Positions 5,927 through 8,024 of a DNA stretch of 8,024 nt are shown here, in pieces. Made by a program: the position numbers and the translations under genes. Each line of letters opens with the position of its first letter. Positions within the stretch are counted from its first letter, which is position 1. The notes below the pieces were generated by a model. That model saw only the letters and a list, made by a program, of their open reading frames with translations. It was not told the origin of the DNA and did not search any database. Location: NCBI GenBank assembly GCA_002363695.1, contig DEWO01000071.1:1-8024 (forward strand), read 5' to 3'. Source of the DNA: Prevotella sp. UBA3208 (GTDB taxonomy: Bacteria; Bacteroidota; Bacteroidia; Bacteroidales; Bacteroidaceae).

Positions 5927-8024
5927 ATGAGTAAGAGATTTGCCGAGCATAACGGCCTGAACTTGACGCAGGTAAACAACGACATCTTGCAGATGTGGAA
6001 AGAGAAGAATGTCTTCTGGCGCTCAGTCGACGAGCGCGAGGGCTGTCCCCAGTTTGTGTTCTTCGAGGGTCCCCCCTCGGCCAACGGACACCCCGGCATC
6101 CACCACGTGCTGGCACGCAGCATCAAGGACACCTTCAACCGCTATAAGACCATGCGCGGCTACCAGGTCAGGCGCAAGGCCGGATGGGACACCCACGGAC
6201 TGCCCGTAGAGCTGGGCGTGGAGAAGGAGCTGGGCATCACCAAGGCCGACATCGACAACAAGGAGTCGGAGCGCTACATCTCGACCGAGGACTACAACCG
6301 CAAGTGCCGCCAGAACGTGATGATGTTCACCCAGGAGTGGCGCGAGCTGACCGAGAAGATGGGCTACTTCGTCGACCTGGACCATCCCTACATCACCTAC
6401 GACAACAAGTACATCGAGACCCTGTGGTGGCTGCTGAAGCAGTTCTACGAGAAGGGCCTGCTCTACAAGGGATACACCATACAGCCCTATTCGCCCGCAG
6501 CCGGCACGGGCCTGTCGAGCCACGAGCTGAACCAGCCCGGATGCTATCGCGACGTGAAGGACACCACATGTACTGCACAGTTCAAGATGAAGAACCCGAA
6601 GCCCGAGATGACAGGCTGGGGAACACCTTACTTCCTGGCTTGGACCACCACGCCGTGGACACTGGCTGCCAACTCGGCACTCTGCGTAGGGCCGAAGATT
6701 GACTACGTGGCCGTCGAGACCTACAACCCCTATACCGCCGACAAGGTGACGCTGGTGCTGGCCGAGGCCCGTCTGAACGCCTACCTGCCCGCCGAGGGAG
6801 CCATCACGGACGGTGGCGAGATGCCGGAGTACAAGAAGGGCGAGAAGCTGATACCCTATCGCGTCGTAGCCCGATACAAGGGCACTGACCTCGTGGGCAT
6901 GGAGTACGAGCAGCTGATGCCTGCCATCAAGCCCATGGGCGACGCCTTCCGCGTCATTCCGGGCGACTACGTCACCACGGAGGACGGCGCCGGCATCGTG
7001 CACATAGCGCCAAACTTCGGCGCCGACGATGCCTTTGTAGCCAAGAAGGCCGGCATCTGCCCCATCGTGCTGATAGACAAGAAAGGACAGGAGCGCCCCG
7101 TGGTGGACCTGCAGGGCAAGTACTTCGTCACTGACGACCTGGACCCGGAGTTCGTCAAGAACTACGTCAACGTAGCCGAGTGGAACAAGTTTGCAGGACG
7201 CTACGTCAAGAACGCCTACGACGACACGCTGACCGACAAGGACGAGACGCTGGACATCAGCATCTGCATGGACCTGAAGGCTCAGAACAAGGTGTTCAAG
7301 ATAGAGAAGCACGTGCACAACTATCCGCACTGCTGGCGCACGGACAAGCCCGTGCTGTACTATCCGCTCGACTCGTGGTTCATCAAGAGCACGGCCAAGA
7401 AGGAACGTATGTCGGAACTGAACAAGACCATCAACTGGCAACCCGAGTCAACGGGTACAGGCCGCTTCGGCAACTGGCTGGACAACCTGAACGACTGGAA
7501 CCTGTCGCGCTCGCGCTTCTGGGGGACTCCGCTGCCCATCTGGCGCTCAGAGGAAGGCGAGGAAATATGCATCGGCTCAGTAGAAGAGCTTTACAACGAG
7601 ATAGAGAAGAGCGTCAAGGCAGGATTCATGACGTCCAACCCGCTGAAGGAAAACGGATTCGAGCCAGGCAACATGTCGCAGGAGAACTACGACCGTATAG
7701 ACCTGCACCGCCCGTACGTCGACTACATCTTCCTCGTTTCGCCGACAGGCAAGAAGATGAAGCGCGAGAGCGACCTCATCGACGTGTGGTTCGACTCAGG
7801 CTCCATGCCCTACGCCCAGATTCACTATCCCTTCGAGAACCGCGAACTGATAGACGACAACAAGGCATTCCCTGCCGACTTCATCAACGAGGGTGTCGAC
7901 CAGACTCGCGGTTGGTTCTTCACCCTGCACGCCATTGCCACCATGATATTCGACTCGGTGGCCTTCAAGAACGTCATCTCGTCAGGTCTGGTGCTCGACG
8001 CCAAGGGCAACAAGATGTCGAAGC
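5927..8024 (+). CDS. ileS: Isoleucyl-tRNA synthetase, class Ia, type 2-like, 3' end beyond the window
   Basis: This cytoplasmic enzyme charges tRNA-Ile with isoleucine and hydrolyses mischarged valine products. The frame is open from the ATG at 5927 to the window end, with 699 complete codons; the full protein should exceed 1,000 residues. Key blocks: FFEGPPSANGHPGIHHV (45-61), where the usual HIGH signature reads G57-I-H-H60; GWDTHGLPVE (86-95); the editing (CP1) domain with AWTTTPWT (238-245) and VHIAPNFGADD (358-368, ending in the conserved acidic pair); NWNLSRSRFWGTPLPIW, just after the CP1 insertion; VWFDSG (620-625); and KMSK (696-699) at the very end of the window. GIHH in place of HIGH is a feature of some bacterial type 2 IleRS enzymes, which resist mupirocin. 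The C-terminal tRNA-binding region cannot be seen. The start is preceded by a purine-rich AAAACGAAAAGGAAAT; AAGGA there sits too close to the ATG for a standard Shine-Dalgarno sequence. The gene is strongly biased to C- and G-ending codons, as expected for a highly expressed gene here. Confidence 0.97.
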   Translation, partial: MSKRFAEHNGLNLTQVNNDILQMWKEKNVFWRSVDEREGCPQFVFFEGPPSANGHPGIHHVLARSIKDTFNRYKTMRGYQVRRKAGWDTHGLPVELGVEKELGITKADIDNKESERYISTEDYNRKCRQNVMMFTQEWRELTEKMGYFVDLDHPYITYDNKYIETLWWLLKQFYEKGLLYKGYTIQPYSPAAGTGLSSHELNQPGCYRDVKDTTCTAQFKMKNPKPEMTGWGTPYFLAWTTTPWTLAANSALCVGPKIDYVAVETYNPYTADKVTLVLAEARLNAYLPAEGAITDGGEMPEYKKGEKLIPYRVVARYKGTDLVGMEYEQLMPAIKPMGDAFRVIPGDYVTTEDGAGIVHIAPNFGADDAFVAKKAGICPIVLIDKKGQERPVVDLQGKYFVTDDLDPEFVKNYVNVAEWNKFAGRYVKNAYDDTLTDKDETLDISICMDLKAQNKVFKIEKHVHNYPHCWRTDKPVLYYPLDSWFIKSTAKKERMSELNKTINWQPESTGTGRFGNWLDNLNDWNLSRSRFWGTPLPIWRSEEGEEICIGSVEELYNEIEKSVKAGFMTSNPLKENGFEPGNMSQENYDRIDLHRPYVDYIFLVSPTGKKMKRESDLIDVWFDSGSMPYAQIHYPFENRELIDDNKAFPADFINEGVDQTRGWFFTLHAIATMIFDSVAFKNVISSGLVLDAKGNKMSK

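Noticed and set aside
6023..7441. 472-codon open frame on the minus strand, antisense to ileS
   Set aside because: Its protein is dominated by V, L, H and A in the way produced by reading C/G-ending codons backwards. It has no recognisable domain, signal or promoter, and it lies wholly inside a clear ileS frame.
1..8024. Mobile elements, CRISPR arrays, tRNA or rRNA genes
   Set aside because: I found no transposase or integrase frames, no regularly spaced repeats, no tRNA-like cloverleaf and no target-site duplications. All coding sequence looks native to one genome.

Overview
The window looks like a stretch of Bacteroidota chromosome, most likely Prevotella or a close relative in the order Bacteroidales. 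Four observations support this: promoter elements of the Bacteroidota form TAnnTTTG sit in front of the transcription units; A-rich leaders stand in for Shine-Dalgarno sequences; a eukaryote-type (GT3) glycogen synthase is paired with a DUF3417-type alpha-glucan phosphorylase; and there is a DUF4421 protein, a family I know mainly from Bacteroidota. The genus is an inference from gene content and moderate-to-high GC coding sequence, not a proven call.

Layout. Positions 1-1248 carry two genes on the minus strand that form a small operon with a 13-base gap. The upstream gene encodes a 143-residue exported protein of unknown function. The downstream gene encodes a DUF4421 protein whose C-terminus lies beyond the window start. 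Positions 1249-1383 are a compact divergent control region with one Bacteroidota-type promoter facing each way. Positions 1384-5648 hold a two-gene glycogen operon on the plus strand: a GT3 glycogen synthase (553 aa), then a 26-base gap, then a GT35 alpha-glucan phosphorylase (858 aa). A strong intrinsic terminator follows at about 5673-5714. Positions 5715-5926 are non-coding, with two perfect short hairpins, two short palindromes and a TACCTTTG promoter box. From 5927 to the window end runs ileS, isoleucyl-tRNA synthetase. It is cut off just after its KMSK motif, with 699 complete codons visible.

How the genes work together. The synthase and phosphorylase catalyse opposing reactions on the same polymer: chain extension from a nucleotide-sugar donor, and phosphorolysis to glucose-1-phosphate. 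Their co-transcription makes a glycogen storage and mobilisation module. No pyrophosphorylase, branching or debranching enzyme lies in the window. ileS is an independent housekeeping gene. The minus-strand pair probably makes envelope or periplasmic products with no evident link to glycogen beyond the shared control region.

Most of the window is ordinary core genome. I do not see a clearly new system. The points most worth a second look are the GIHH signature replacing HIGH in the IleRS (linked to strong mupirocin resistance), the apparent loss of the glucose-6-phosphate-sensing arginine cluster in the GT3 synthase, the uncharacterised secreted-protein/DUF4421 pair, and the hairpin-bearing region in front of ileS.
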